Assembly (NCBI RefSeq): GCF_004193775.1
Contig: NC_041021.1
Coordinates: 36,157,718-36,221,717, forward strand
Length of the DNA stretch: 64,000 nt
Direction of reading: 5' to 3'
Source: Glycine soja
Lineage: Eukaryota > Streptophyta > Magnoliopsida > Fabales > Fabaceae
The translations under genes were made by a program, and so were the position numbers. Under the pieces are notes generated by a model, which was not told the origin of the DNA, searched no databases, and saw only the letters and a list, made by a program, of their open reading frames with translations. Of this stretch, positions 32,554 through 46,190 are shown in pieces (within the stretch, counting starts at the first letter, position 1; each line of letters starts with the position of its first letter).

Positions 32554-35500
32554 GATTCAACCAGACATAGTCACCCATTGCAAAGGTAATGTCCTTTTTA
32601 TGTTTGACTGCTTGAGCTCGCATTCGTTGATGGGTATGGTTCAGGTTCTCCTTCAATGTGTTGAGAATGAAGTGTTTTTGTTGCAGGGCCTGTGAAATTG
32701 AAATTTGGGCTTAATCAAATGGAAGAAAATAAGCCATAGTTTAGGGCCAACTGCCATACAGAGCTTAAAAAGTGGTCATTCCAATGGTCGAGTGAGTGGA
32801 AGTAATATACCAATAGTCCACCAAATGAAGGTACAAAAACCAACTTTAGGGAAAATCCATGGTGAAGCACCGCAGGTAAGCCATAATGGATCTATTCACA
32901 ACCTCTGTTTGGCAATCGGTTTGCAGGTGGTAAGCTTAGGAGAATTTTAAGGTAATGCCCTGAAGTTTAAATAATTCTTTCCAAAACTTGCTGATAAAGG
33001 TCCTATCATGATCAAACATAATTGACTTAGCTATTACATGAAGGTGAGCTACCTTTACTGCAAAATGAGAAGCCAAGGATGAAGCTAAAAACTTAGATGA
33101 CAACCTAATAAAATGAGCATATTTGGTGTAGCGATCTACTACAACCCACAAAACAAAAATGTTGTCACGAGAGAGGAAGATTAGTGATGAAATCCATGGA
33201 GATATCTTCCCATGGTTATTTTGGCACCGAAATAGGTTGAAGAAGGCCCGATGGTTTGGTAGGGTTGTACTTGCTCTGTTGGCAAACTAGGCACTTAGAA
33301 ACAAAGCTTTTGACATCGAAGGACATTCCCGGTCATAAAAAGGAAGCAGTGCGAGCAATAATGGGTTTGGGTCTGGAGTATTCACCAATAGTAGACCCAT
33401 GCATCTCGGTCAAAATGGAAAGCCTCCAGTCATGGGCATTAGGTATGAAAATACGCTATCCCAACATGATATATAATTCCATGTCAAATTTCAAACTTTT
33501 CTACTAAAACTAGGTTTGCATGATATTGTTCCAAGATGGAACTACAAAAGACATAAATAGTAGTAACAGAGAGTCGGTTTGAATTGCTGCTTTCGTTTGG
33601 CATTTGGACAAGCTATCAGTAACTCAACTTTCGTGCCTAGGGCCATAAATCAGCTCATAGTCAAACCCTTGCAACTTGAGCGCCCACTAGTGTTGCTTTG
33701 GTGGTTGAAAAACTTATGAGAGTAAGTGTTTCAAGCTCTTTTGATAAGTGTAAATTCTGAAATAATGACCTTTCAAGTAATGACAACATTTTTTGATTGA
33801 ATTTGTAATGACCAACATTTCTCTTGCATAGGCAGACATTATTTGCATGCAAGGCCGCAACTTTTTGCTGAAATAGGCTATCAGATGCCCCTTCTAAGAA
33901 AAGAAATAGGTGATAACTGATGCATCTGTCTCTAGATCAAACAGAATGTTAAACTGAGGAAGTTGAAGCACTGAAGCACTAATCATGGCTTGTTAATTTG
34001 AGATGCAAAAAAAAAACAACTTTTGCTTCCTAGGACCATGCAAATTGGGAAACTTTTAGAAATTCAGTGAGAAGGAAGGCTATATGAGTGTATTGTTTAA
34101 TAAAACATCGATAAAACCCTGTAAGGCCCAAAAATCCACACAAACTATTGATAAAGTGAGGCCTATGCAATTTAATCATAGCTTGAATTTTATTTGGATT
34201 TGGTTTAACCCTTTCACTAGAAGTGATATGGCCCAAGTAGGATATAGTGGCTACTACAAAAACACAATTGACGAGCTTGGCATAAAATTTGTGCTCCTGT
34301 AATAAGTTAAAAACCACCAAGTGTTGTAAGTGATCAGAAATATTCGCACTAAAAATCAACATATCATCAAAAAACACAAGCACAAAATGTTGTAAATAAG
34401 GTTGTAGTAAGTCATTCATTGCGGTTTAGAAAGTTGTTGGAGCATTTGTGAGACCAAAAGGCATCACCAGAAATTCGTAGTGCCCATCATGAGTGCGAAA
34501 AGACATTTTATGTGTGTCCTTCGGTGTTATGCGAATTCGATGATATCCCGGCCATAAATCGATTTTTGAAAAAATGGCGGCTCCATGTAATTCATCCAAA
34601 AGTTCATCGTCTGTCAAAATAAGAAATTGATCGCTTATAGTGATTGCATGAAGAGCTCTATAATCCATACAAAAACTCCAAGTCCCATCTTTTTTTCAAA
34701 CCAATAATACTAAAGAAGAGAATGGGCTGTGGGTTGGAACAATTAATTCTTCATTCAACATTTATGTGATAATTTTGTCATGGCCTCCTTTTGAAGATGT
34801 GGGTATCTATAAGGCTTTACATTCACAAGCTTGGAGTTGGGTAGAAGAGGAATTTGGTGGTCATGTGGGCGCACGAGAGGTAGGCCTTGGGGTTCTTTAA
34901 AAATGGGGGAGAAGCCTTGGAGTAGAGGTTGGACCTCAGGTGGAAATATGGTGAAGTCAAGGTTTGGTTTAGGTGTGGATTGTGGGTTTGGGTTTGGGGA
35001 TAGGTCTTGCTCAAAAAAAGAAATGAGGTGTAAGAAGGCAATAAAGTCCTGTCGGATGAGACTTTTAAATTGGTGAAAAGTGGCCAAGATTGGTTGGGCT
35101 GATTTGTTGCCTATGATGGTAATGGGAACCTTTTGGTGAACAAAGGTCATACAAGGCACAAGAAAATTAGATGTAATGGGTCCCAATGAGCTTAGCCGTT
35201 GAATGCCTAATACCACATCAACTGCTTCAATGGGTAAAAGGTACATGACAATTTCAAAAGTTTGGTTTTGAATTAAAATGGGAATTGCAGGATAGAGGCT
35301 AGAACAAAATAAATGGTTTCCATTACCAACCATGACAGGAAAAGAAGGATCGAGGTCAAATGATAACCTAAATTTAGGAGCCCACTGAGTCTATAATATA
35401 TTATGAGAACTCCTCGAATTGACAAGAATCATGACTGAATGACTATAAATGGACCCCTTGAAGTAAAGTGTTTGTGAAAAAGGTAATCTGATAAGAGCCT

Positions 35501-36390
35501 GTGTGGATAAATGAAGATGGACTGGAGTGTCCTCTTAGCCTTCTTGTGTGGCAGGCATGGTCCCATTTTCGTTACACAAGGGCTCAACCACCAGATTTGG
35601 GTCAACGCCATCATCAACTACCAAAAGCCTAAGGAATTTTGAGGCTTGACAACGATAGCCAAAGACGTATTTCTCATCACAATAGTAACAGAGGCCCTAG
35701 ATGCATCACTCATGCAGCTGGGCCTGGGTTAAATGTTTGATAGGTAAATGAGATGGGTTATGAGAGGATGAGGACTAAGAGGTAGCTGAGGGCGTAGCTG
35801 GGTTAAGGAATTTGGCAGAAGGTTTAGGTTTTGTGTCTTTGATTTTAGCTTCCACCAGTTTGGCTAGGCCAATGGCTTGATGGATGGAAAAAAGTTTATG
35901 AATAAGTAGTTTGCGTCGAATATCAAGAGCTAATATGAAAAGAAAGCAATTAAGTAAGGTTTCACCATTTAGTCCAAAGGCATGATTAGAGAGCTTCTCA
36001 AAATGTTGTTGGTAATCTGCCATTGTACCATACTGCCACAACTTAAAAAGCTTAGCTTGATGGTTCTTGTAAGAGGACGGCCCAAAGCGAACCTCCAATG
36101 CACGAACGAAGGTTTCCTAATCAACAAGCTGGTTATTGTTAACATCCATTTATGCCAACTTAGGGCTTCCCCCCTCATATAAAAAGCCACAATAGACACA
36201 AGTTGATAAAAGGAAACTTGGTAAAAAGCAAAAATTTGCTCTACTTGAAAGAGCCAATCCAATGTGTCTTAACCATCAAAAGGGATTAACCGAAGTTTGG
36301 ATAGCCTTGCGCTCAATGGGTCGTTAGTGCAATACAAGCACCGCCAGGAGGAGGTGGATTGTTGTAGGAATGCGCCCCCGATGTGGGGGA
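32554..36390 (-). pseudogene. Ty3/gypsy gag-pol remnant, main piece
   Basis: In minus-strand order: gag N-terminus (about 36300-35969; DWLFQVEQIFAFYQVSF); gag (36098-35775; WQYGTMADYQQHFEKLSNHA); degenerate zinc knuckle (about 35690-35650; CYYCDEKYVFGYRC, with the expected His as Tyr); protease region (35333-34755; VDVVLGIQRLSSLGP); RT (34668-34030; [36 protein letters not shown]); integrase (33151-32936; VVVDRYTKYAHFI) and its C-terminal part (32690-32554; GDYVWLNL). Multiple stops and shifts separate the blocks. The frame resumes at 26074. Terminal LTRs were not identified. Confidence 0.85.
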
Positions 36391-37079
36391 TAATCCTATG
36401 CCCTATTCCATTTGTTTGGAGTATGAGAAAAAAAAGGAAAGAAAATACAACTAATGAAATATTTTCTTTTACTTGATTGGAGTGAAAATGAAAGGAAAAT
36501 TATTTTATAGATACAAAAATTAAAATTTTTCCTTCTTTTTATTTTCTTTCCAATTCAAATTTTAAACTTTTCTATTTTCCTTCCATCCTACCTTCCATCC
36601 CACCGTAGATCATAAGATAAAGAATTTTGGAGGAAAAAAGAAGAAGAAGAAGAAGAAAACAACTTTCTAAATTCTGAAAAGTGAAAAATATTAATAATAT
36701 AAATAAGAAAACGAGAAAAACAAATATTGAAAGCATAAAAATATACGGAATTTATTATTTTATTTTTGTACCGTTGTGCATGTTCCCACTGGGAAGAATA
36801 GAAGGAAAAAGAAAGCGAGAAATTGGGTACTTTGTCTCCCCTTCCGATTCCATCATCGCCGCCATTATTCGGTGCCCGCTGCATGCACCTTTCCTTTTTC
36901 TCTAATCCCTATCATCCAACATCTTCTCAGATCTAATCCTTTTCCCCTTCCAAAATCATACTCCGATTGCGCCTAGGGTTCAGACTTCGAATCACCGTTT
37001 TCTGTCATGAATTGGACTCCGTTAGCAGTACACCTCGCCTATTCTTGCTGACGGAGGAGATTCAAAATTTGGCCGCAAA
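36391..37079. other. Gene-poor DNA leading into the DUF300 promoter and 5' UTR
   Basis: AT-rich to about 36770, then a more GC-rich stretch (36780-37079) that is the likely 5' UTR and proximal promoter of the gene starting at 37080. No TATA box was assigned with confidence. Confidence 0.5.
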
Positions 37080-40000
37080 ATGGTTCCAATCTTCTTGTAC
37101 ATCGTCGCTTTCATTTGCACGTGCGGAGCCATTGCGTTGTCCTTGCTTCACATTTATAAGCACCTTCTCAATTACACCGAGCCTACTTATCAGCGCTTCA
37201 TTGTTCGGATCGTTTTTATGGTCCCGGTTAGTCACTCACTCCTTTTCAATTTTTATCATTTATCGTTCGTTCTAATTTTGATTGCGAAGATTTTGTTCCT
37301 TTTTTGTTACAATTACTATCTTATTTGTGCTTATGTGTTTCGTTGTAGTTCATTATTTCTTTTTAAGAAATAAAATCCTTTGTTGATCTACTCAACTTGA
37401 AACTTAATTTTCTGACAGGTTTATGCGTTGATGTCATTCTTGTCACTTGTTCTACCACAGGGTTCAATCTATTTTAATTCAATCCGGGAAATGTAAGTTA
37501 TTCACTGTTTCTGTATTTGTTGTGGTTGCTGCTATATTAAATTTTAATTTTTTATTATTTGCGTTTTGTGTGTTTATGTATCATGGTTTACATGTGTATT
37601 TTGTTCATATATGGTTTGGGAGGTAACATGTATCCAATTATGGCTGAATTGTATGGGCATATGAAAATATGAACTACAAGCAATACTTCTGCTCATGTCT
37701 TGCCTTTGTGAAAGTCATAAGTAGTTATTTATAGGTGCCATTCTGTCCAGAAACCCCTTGAAGTTGCGTCTAGAATTTGCTTTTTGATATCCTACTCCGG
37801 ATGAATTCCAATTCCAAGGATAAAATTTAGGTTTTGACCTTTTAAAGATTGGTTTAACTTATGTACATTTCTGATCAGGTAGCCACTAAACTGTGCTTGA
37901 GAGTAGTATTATTATTCCCATATTCTGTTGATTATGTGACTGAGGTGGCCAAGGAGAGTGTTGCAGCAGCAACTGTGCTTACATATGCAGTCATAATCCT
38001 GAACGGCACTTCCTTCCCCCGCCCCCTCTATTAATGTGATTTAACTCTCTTTTACATTTTTTAGTGCCCCTGTAAACTTTAATTCTCTAATCTCTTGTTA
38101 TTCGTTTAAAAAAATAAATGGATTTATGCCTATTTTATCAACTAGAAACAGTGCATTTAGTAACATTCTCTTGGATGCTTTTTCAGCTATGAAGCTTGGG
38201 TTATTTATAATTTCCTATCGCTATGTCTTGAATGGGTTGGTGGTCCTGGATCAGTAGTCCTAAGTTTAACTGGACGGGTTCTCAAGCCATCATGGTTTTT
38301 GATGACCTGTTGCTTACCTCCTCTGGCGCTTGATGGGTGAGTTTTTACTAATCTAATATTACAAGTTTCTGTGCCTCAAAATGTTGTTTAATATTCCTTG
38401 AAAACTGATCCCTAGAATTTTTCAAGGAATTAATGTTTTACCTAACTTTTGTGAGTGGGATTATGTAAGTAGTGCTATTTGAAAAATAAAATACTTTTAA
38501 TAGATTTTCGCAAAATGTAAATCTTGGGATCCCAGGGAAACAAAAACTCTGGTTTGAACATGTAATGTGACAGCTTGATTTTTCACCAAAAAAGCTTGAT
38601 TATTATACCATAGTTGATGATCATCTCTCATGCCTGATCTTTTTTTGCAGGCGTTTTATACGTAAATGCAAGCAAGGGTGCTTGCAGTTTGTGATTTTGA
38701 AGCCCATTTTAGTTGTTGTTACACTTATACTTTATGCAAAGGGAAAATATAAGGATGGAAATTTCAGTCCAAAGCAATCATACTTGTATCTTACAATCAT
38801 CTATACATTCTCATACACAATGGCTCTCTATGCTCTTGCTTTGTTTTATGTGGCATGCAAGGATCTGCTTCAACCATTCAATCCAGTCCCAAAGTTTATT
38901 ATAATAAAATCTGTTGTATTCCTAACTTATTGGCAGGTACTTTTCATGCTTCTTTCTTTTAATGGTCTATTCTTTCCTTGTATTATTAAACTCTATTTGT
39001 TACTTTGTGTAAGTTATCGGATTTTACTTCTGTTGTCTTTCACTCTTTTGCTCAAAACCCCAATTATTTGAAGCACATTTGCCAACTGCATTTATCGCCA
39101 ACAAAAAAAAACTATTTGCATAGTTCAGAATTGATTATAATAATAATAATAATTATAACAATAATAATGAAATCAAAACACAATGACACCTGTGCTTGTT
39201 TGTGCATGCTAAGATGTCAATTTGCTATATTTCCATGATTTTTTTTGAGCTGTATTACACTCACTTTTGCTGATTAATCAAAAGTTGCTGTGCTATGCTA
39301 TGGGATCTATTTAGAGTTTGAAAATGACTCACTGTTAATTTTATACCATATCTCCGCCAGAGGTCTGAAGCTGGACAATTTTTTGTTTCTGATATCTTAG
39401 GGTGTCTTAGTTTTCCTTGCCGCAAAGTCGGAATTTGTTAAGGATGCAGATGAAGCTGCTCTACTTCAAGATTTTTTCATTTGCGTTGAGATGCTTGTTG
39501 CTGCTGTTGGCCACTTTTATGCATTTCCATACAAAGAGTACGCTGGGGCTAACATAGGTGGATCCCGTGGGTTGACAGCTAGCCTTGCTCATGCTTTAAA
39601 GTTAAATGACTTTTACCATGATACCGTCCACCAGGTCAGTCACTTTTAATATTCTTCTCTTAGTTTTGCTGTACCATCATAATTCTATTCATCAGGTTCA
39701 ATGCATGACTTTGGAACCATCATGTTGTAATTCTAGTTCCATGGATTTTTCTGTATGATTCCGTCCTTCTTTTTGCTTCTTTAATATTTGCTGACAGTTT
39801 GATATTTTGCTTCTGGCAGTTTGCACCAACATACCATGATTATGTTCTCTACAACCACGGTGGTGAAGGTGAAGAGGGAACTAGGAAGTATAGATCACGA
39901 ACTTTTGTTCCAATTGGCCCAGAGATGGACACAGTGAGAAGAAATAAACATTTGTTTGGAAGCAAGGCAGATGACGTACAGATCTCAAGTTTTTCTTCAA

Positions 40001-40185
40001 ATAGTAGCTCTCCCTCAAATTCTGGTCCCATCTCTGATGTTCCACATTCTGGTGCAATGAAATCTTCCTTACTTGTGGATGTGTCAAATTCTTTGTCTGT
40101 GCCATACGATATGACACTTATTGACTTGGATGCATCCAATTATCCTGAAAAAGTTCCAGCAGCTGATAAAGCCGGTACTAGGTGA
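37080..40185 (+). CDS. DUF300 / LAZ1-OST-alpha/TMEM184-type membrane protein (6 exons)
   Basis: Exons 37080-37226, 37419-37492, 38187-38336, 38651-38936, 39401-39634 and 39820-40185 join in frame at GT-AG sites to 418 residues. About seven hydrophobic spans are visible, starting with IFLYIVAFICTCGAIALSLL. Family landmarks include HIYKHLLNYTEPTYQRFIVRI, YFNSIREIYEAWVIYNFLSL, GGPGSVV, KPILVVVTLILYAKGKYKDG, NPVPKFIIIKSVVFLTYWQG and FYAFPYKEYAG. The C-terminal 80 residues are Ser-rich and cytosolic-like. It resembles the Arabidopsis At5g26740/At3g05940 group. Plant relatives (LAZ1) act at the tonoplast and affect brassinosteroid signalling and cell death; animal OST-alpha moves organic solutes. 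The specific substrate is unknown. Exon structure and lack of stops suggest a working gene. Confidence 0.93.
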
Positions 40186-42474
40186 CAATGAGGAACATTC
40201 AGAGCCAAGTTAGTGGGAAAATTGTCATTGTTGAAGAGAGGAGAGTAATAGGGGCATCCTACATCTTTCTCTTCTAGGAGAGAATTATGAGTAAAGTGTG
40301 GTTTGTTTGATTCCAGGAAAGCCTGTAGGCAGGTCTGGCTCTTACGTCTGTGTCAATGTTGCTTAAAAGCCCTAATCTCTCCCAAGTCCCTACTAAACCA
40401 ATCATCTTGATAATTGGTCTTCAGTCTTGATATTGTAATTGTCTCCACTGATTGCGTATCGTGTGCACATTGTAGATATAGAAATGGTTGGCTAACTTCA
40501 AACTCAACAGCTCCTGAGTGAATTTCGATTAGAACTCAATTAAGTAATTGATCGGTTATCTTCTTCTCCGCACCTTGAATCAATACCCATCACTGTTGGA
40601 TTTCATAGAATGTCATTGTCACCACTTTTACCTTTTTAAAATTTGCTGTGTAGATTTTTACTCCAAAGTTTAAGTTTCTGCTTCTGGAACGTCTCGTAAC
40701 GCTTGCAGGTCCACATAAAGGACGAATATAAATATCTACTGTATTACTGATAACTACTCATGTAGCTGTATCACGTGATCCAATCTTTAGTTTTCCAAGA
40801 AGGATAAATTTTTACAGTTGCTTTGAGTCAAAGGCCTCTCGTAGTTGAAACCTTGCACGACCGATTTTTTCTTAATTTCATATCATGCAAGTTGAATTAT
40901 ACTAAAATGTAGTATCTGTCTCTACGACTACGACAAAAAAGGGAGAGGGTATTATCAATAAACAATGCCGTTTTTCCATCATGATCACAGATAAGATGTA
41001 ATGTAATATCTTACATGCCAAACGACTCTGTAATTCCTTCATAAAATAAGTTATATACAATGGGGACGCCTAATACTCAAGCATCTTTATATATTTGTCT
41101 ATTCATTGTCGCACTCATCAATAGATGTTGAATATCTCATGCTTCCAATTCACACAATCAATTATAGTTATCTTTAACATGTAGTGATCATCAATTCATC
41201 ATCTTCATAAATCATAATCATACAAATCCTTTAACATTGTTGCTATTTGCAGATGTATTTAGGCACTGTCTGCTGTTGTGGCCAATGTCACGACGTTTGG
41301 TGGTGACAGTAACTGCTGGTCCTTTTTTGCATTCATTGGCACACGCCTAGGCTCATGTTTTAGTATGAACCGCAACAAACACCAACAAAGCCTTCGGGCC
41401 CCACGGGTTTGGGAAATGATGCTCCCTCATTGGACGGTTCTGATCCAACCCTACCAAAATATCCATGGAGCCCACAACAGTAGGAGCAAGTTTGTTTGGA
41501 CTTGCATGGACTCATACGGATAATGAATGAGGAGGTCATGGGACTTTGTTTCGGCTCATATTATTTGGTCATGTATATAAAAAATAAAATGATATGGTCA
41601 TATTATATAATAGACTATATACATAACTAACATAAGCAGCCATAAGTCATAACCATAATTAAGGGGCAAAAACAGGAAGTAAAAAGAGAAGGGTTAAACA
41701 TGTATATGGCCGATCACAAAAGTCACCGTCCATCTAAGTGAGTATTTTTTTTTTCGATTAAAATTTAGGAAGAGGAGATAACACCTAAGTTTTAGAATAA
41801 AAATGTTCTTTAACTCAAACATGTAATACTGAATCTTGTTTTATTCTACTCAACCAACTTCTTAAGTGCACGTTTGTATTACTTTATGTTCTCTAAAATC
41901 ACTTTAAAATATCAACTAATGAAATTAAGGTTAGTGTTCTTATGTTTGATCTTGTGTTGAAGGTTAAAATTGATTGAGTTGAAATCACTTTTAGTAGTTT
42001 TTATCATGGGATAAAAAATATATATCTTTACCGAGTTCCATTAATAACTTTTTAGAATAAAAACATTCATACAAATCACTTCAATTTGAAATTAATTTTA
42101 ATTAAATTTTATAAAGATTCACTCAAATCCCATCTCCACGTGTAAAAGTGCTTAAAATAATGCTACAGGGTAAGGAAGAAAAAAGAATACAAGTCATGTG
42201 TTTAGACTTTAGCTACCACGGTGGCTTTACAAACATAACAAAGTAAAAATAGGGGCGTTGAATTTCTACAGTAGAGGGTTCAGACCCCTTATTCTTCTCC
42301 TCTTTCACATACTTGCCTTGATTATTTAATCTTTGACGAAACCGTTTTTTCTATTAAATTTTTTTAATGGCTCTGACTTGAAGAAGACAGAGTTAATTAT
42401 ATTTGCTTGTATACTTCTTTTCCCTCTCTTCTTAAGGCACCCTCTCCCATACATACTCCACCATTTCTCTCTGA
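40186..42474. other. 3' UTR of the DUF300 gene and intergenic DNA
   Basis: The first few hundred bases after 40185 probably belong to the 3' UTR. The rest is AT-rich with no recognised gene. An 81-residue ORF at 41278-41523 has no recognisable domain. The final 150 bases before 42475 are pyrimidine-rich and may be the leader of the small ORF that follows. Confidence 0.5.
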
Positions 42475-42489
42475 TTGAAGTATCAAAAC

Positions 42490-42825
42490 ATGGGTGGTGT
42501 GAGTATGAATCCAGTGTTTAGGAGTGAAGTACCATTTGGGTATTACTGCTACAACAACAACAACAACTACTCTGAGCAGAACAACACCATGGTGGAGAAG
42601 AGACAGCTATTCCTGAGAAGCTACCAGTTCTGTAGAAAGAAGAGTCTGACAGAGAGAATCAAAGGGTCTTTGGTTCGTGCCAAGAAAATTGTGTGGCTAA
42701 GGCTAAGGTCTGCTTGCAAACTCAGGAGGTCCTTCAAATGCGCTTTCTATTACCGCAGGAGAAGGTTCTTCCAGCTTTTACACAGCAACAACCGCAAAAC
42801 CGAATCTTCTTCATGTTTATGGTAA
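42490..42825 (+). CDS. Small basic protein of unknown function
   Basis: This 111-residue ORF begins MGGVSMNPVFRSEVP. An alternative ATG five codons upstream at 42475 is in frame, but MGGV is the more natural start. It has an Asn-rich segment (YNNNNNYSEQNN), then a strongly basic half (LTERIKGSLVRAKKIVWLRLRSACKLRRSFKC) and an aromatic/Arg stretch (YYRRRRFFQLLHS). No signal peptide or membrane segment is evident. Base composition is clearly higher in GC than the AT-rich flanks, and codon use is not biased by simple repeats, which argues for a real gene. I recognise no family with certainty; plants have many short Arg-rich proteins of this sort. It could also be a fragment of something longer. 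Confidence 0.6.
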   Translation: MGGVSMNPVFRSEVPFGYYCYNNNNNYSEQNNTMVEKRQLFLRSYQFCRKKSLTERIKGSLVRAKKIVWLRLRSACKLRRSFKCAFYYRRRRFFQLLHSNNRKTESSSCLW

Positions 42826-45810
42826 ACAAAAGAGACACCACAACTCGTCACACTCAAGACACCTCTGATCTTTTATTCTTTCGTTTCTATTTGTCATTAA
42901 CCAGTTACGGTTTCTCAATATGAGTTTGTGATGGCGATTTGGAACTGATGTTGCTTACATAATATTGTTCATTAATCACAAAAAGAGTTTGGCTTTGCTT
43001 CTGTTTCTTTTACTTGTTTAATCATTTTGCACGTAGCATCATGAATCGTGCCCTTTCTTTAACTGCTCCACTATTTTAGAAATGGAAATATGGAAGATGT
43101 TTCTTAGGTGTATTTCTTAATTTTAGGTGTATTTTTTAGGTAACCATGTATAATAAAATTAAGGGATAGAGATAACTAAAATGTGATATATAAAGCTAAT
43201 TTAATCATATTTAGCATTTCCATGTATGTTTTCATTTTTTGCCAAAATTGAAGTGTTTGATTAACTAAGTTGGGCACAGAAAAAATGGTCAATTTCTAAA
43301 CCAGGATTTCGTGCATGTTATTAGAATTAGAAACTTAATCCCAATATTATAGTATAGTAGTACAAATTCACATACTCCAATGGACATTAGCATCATGTTC
43401 TCTGGGAAGTAGTTCGAGATGCTTGGTTGTCTTTGCTCCGGCAAAGCTGCAAGGGCTGAGGGTTATGGTGGGGGACCCTTTGTTTGTTTAAGAGAAAAAG
43501 CAGGGAATGGGAGTGTGATTGCAACTTGCAATTAGGTCCAAAGTTTGAGTTCTCTAGGATGGAACGAAGCACAAAAAGTATTCCCAAGTTCCAGGTTTGA
43601 ATAATTGATTGGAGTGTCCCTTGCTCAACATAGGCTATTTGCATTAAAAAAAATTATTCGTACATCATAAGTCATAACTATATGATTTTTTTTTGGAAAA
43701 TACTAATAAAATAAATAAGACGTGAGAAAAGGCTGTAAATATATTTTAGTTAAATAACATAACTCTTTTTAATTTTTCTACTTTCCCAGCTGCGTGGCAT
43801 ACATTTGTCATTGAAATGTAACCATACCCTTAAAAATGTAACAAAAAAAAATTGCCATTAAAATGGTCGGAAGTACCATAATCTTTGCTATTATCATTAC
43901 CACTTTCCAGTTTCCAATTAAGTTTCAAGGTGTTTCTTTTGAATAATTCATATTCCTCACCTATGTGATTCAATTAAGACTTTAAGACTTCAAGGGCAAC
44001 CATATTTGGTGGTTGCTTCTTGTTTCTGACCATCAAATTTATTTATGGGGATGAGGCATAAAATGATAGTGTGAAAAAGGAGTAGCACACAACTAGAAAA
44101 GTTATTAAAATTCCTGTTCAATTTATTCACTGTCCAATACAAAGTACACCAGCTACTTCAAAACTTTTTCCACCGAAACAAGCTGGCACCTATCAATGTA
44201 TTTTTCATCTGTCTGATTCATGTGGCATTTGTAAGAAAATTCAAAAAAGTACTACACTTATTATGATACCAAGTATTCTTTTCCAGGCATAGAGAGCTAC
44301 TAAATTTTTACTTAAGAAAAATATTTATTGCGCATTGAAATATATTTTTATATAAAACAATATGATTTTACCAAATAAATCGAGAAGTACCAGCTAGAAA
44401 TAAACAATTATGAATGGTGAATTGCCTTCTCCAAGTTGAAGCAATTTTTATCCTTAAATCAGATCACTTATACCAGGGGTCTAGCCAATTTGGTTCGTTG
44501 AGCAAGTACGTAAGCTATTGTAAGTAACTATCTTCAATTGCAGATCACTCATAAGTCATAACAAAAATAAATGAATAAATAAACCTAGAAATATCAATTC
44601 ATAAGTCATTCTGTTTTGGAATTAAAATAGAATTTATTTATTTTGGGCTTGAGCTTGAATTTATTTAGTTATATATATAATAACATGATCTGCTCCTTCA
44701 TAAAACCAGATGGCTATCTTCCAGTGGTCGAATTGAATCTACGCAACCTCACTCTGATTAACAAATTGTTGTAGTCTATTTTTGGTGACGATTGTGAAGC
44801 AACACGTTTGAAAAGCATTTTCCACTCCCAATCTTGGCAGATCCATCCATTAATTATATAAAAATACATAGAAACTTATAGAATATTACTAATATTTTGA
44901 TGTAAAAGTACTAATGACCTTAGCGCTAAGTTTACAATAGCATTGAATGCGAATCATGGATTTTCTTTTTTAATGGATAAGAATCCTGCTGGCTGCTTCT
45001 AGTAGAAGAAAACGAAAGCTACTCTAGAATCCTGCATTCCTGCCTATGAAAAAACACGCAGAATTATTAGATGCGGGTTTTAACTTTGATAAATAATAAT
45101 TATTTTTTTAGCCCAAAACTTAGATAAATAATGCAGTTAAAAAAAATTTAGGTAAATAAAAGGCAGTGCTCTTAACGTATTTGCAAATAATTTAAAAATT
45201 AATAAATAAAAAGTAATATTTCAAAAAAAATATTAAATGTTATATTTTAAAAAATATTTTAGTTCTTTTAATTTATAATAAATACTATATATATTGATAG
45301 TGTAAATATATTTTACAAAACTTTCAAAATAAATACTATATATTGATAGCCTATTTGTATAATTTTACAAAACTTCAAACTTATATTATATAGTGTATTT
45401 TACTCTTTTTTTAATAATAAAGTTGATTTTGATCTTTTATCTCTTAAAAAATTTAATTTGTTTCTTTAACTTTCAAACTTACAAAGTTTTCCTTCCATTA
45501 GGTTAGAATTAATATTATTAGTGTCTTATATTTGAAATATTAATTTTATATAAGCAAATCCCTATAAATCTTAAACTTTTCCGGATTCAACTTTTTTAAG
45601 GGAATGATTGAGGGTCTGTCTGAGAGACGATAAAAAGCTATTGTCAAAGATGATTTCTGGTGCACCCGTAACCGTTTCAGCTCCGCTTTCTCTCTTTCTC
45701 CCCCTCGGTCTTGTGTTTCTCTCTGGCCAGGATGATTTTTGTGCAATGGTTGTGTCCACCCCCTTCTCCCGCTACTTAAACAGTTTCGTACGTACTACTA
45801 CAAATGATTT
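42826..45810. other. AT-rich intergenic DNA
   Basis: No recognisable gene. Short ORFs at 43393-43644 and 45546-45759 have somewhat higher GC but match nothing I know. Confidence 0.5.
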
Positions 45811-46190
45811 TAGGGTTTGGTTAGTTTATGGTGTTTGGTTTGCTTTTTATTTTTTATTTTCATTTTCTGTTTTGATAAACATGTTTTTAAAGTTTAAAGA
45901 GAAACTAAAAATAATAAAAATTTATTATACATTAACTTTTTATCTTTTCATATTTTTAGATTTGTTTAAAATTATATTTTTTGTCATCGTATTTTTATTC
46001 TACTCAAAATAAAGTTAATAATTTCAACTTAAAATATAATGAGATTTTATTGTTTTTATTTTCTGATTGTTTTCTGTTTTCATTTTCACTGAAAATATTT
46101 TCAAAAATTCAATCAAACACATTTTTATCACTATTTTCTATTTTCAATAAAAATAAAAATAGAAAACAACTAAACCAAACACCCTAATTT
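45811..46190. repeat. Short foldback with GTGTTTGG ends
   Basis: The left end TAGGGTTTGGTTAGTTTATGGTGTTTGG (from about 45811) is roughly inverted at the right end ACTAAACCAAACACCCTAATT (to about 46190), and the inner TTTTATTTTCATTTTC runs are mirrored. This is MITE-like; no target duplication was found. Confidence 0.4.

Noticed and set aside
43393..43644. 83-residue minus-strand ORF
   Set aside because: No recognisable domain, no splice context and no neighbouring exons.
45608..46012. 134-residue hydrophobic plus-strand ORF
   Set aside because: Its second half is poly-T-rich MITE-like sequence; the hydrophobicity comes from base composition.
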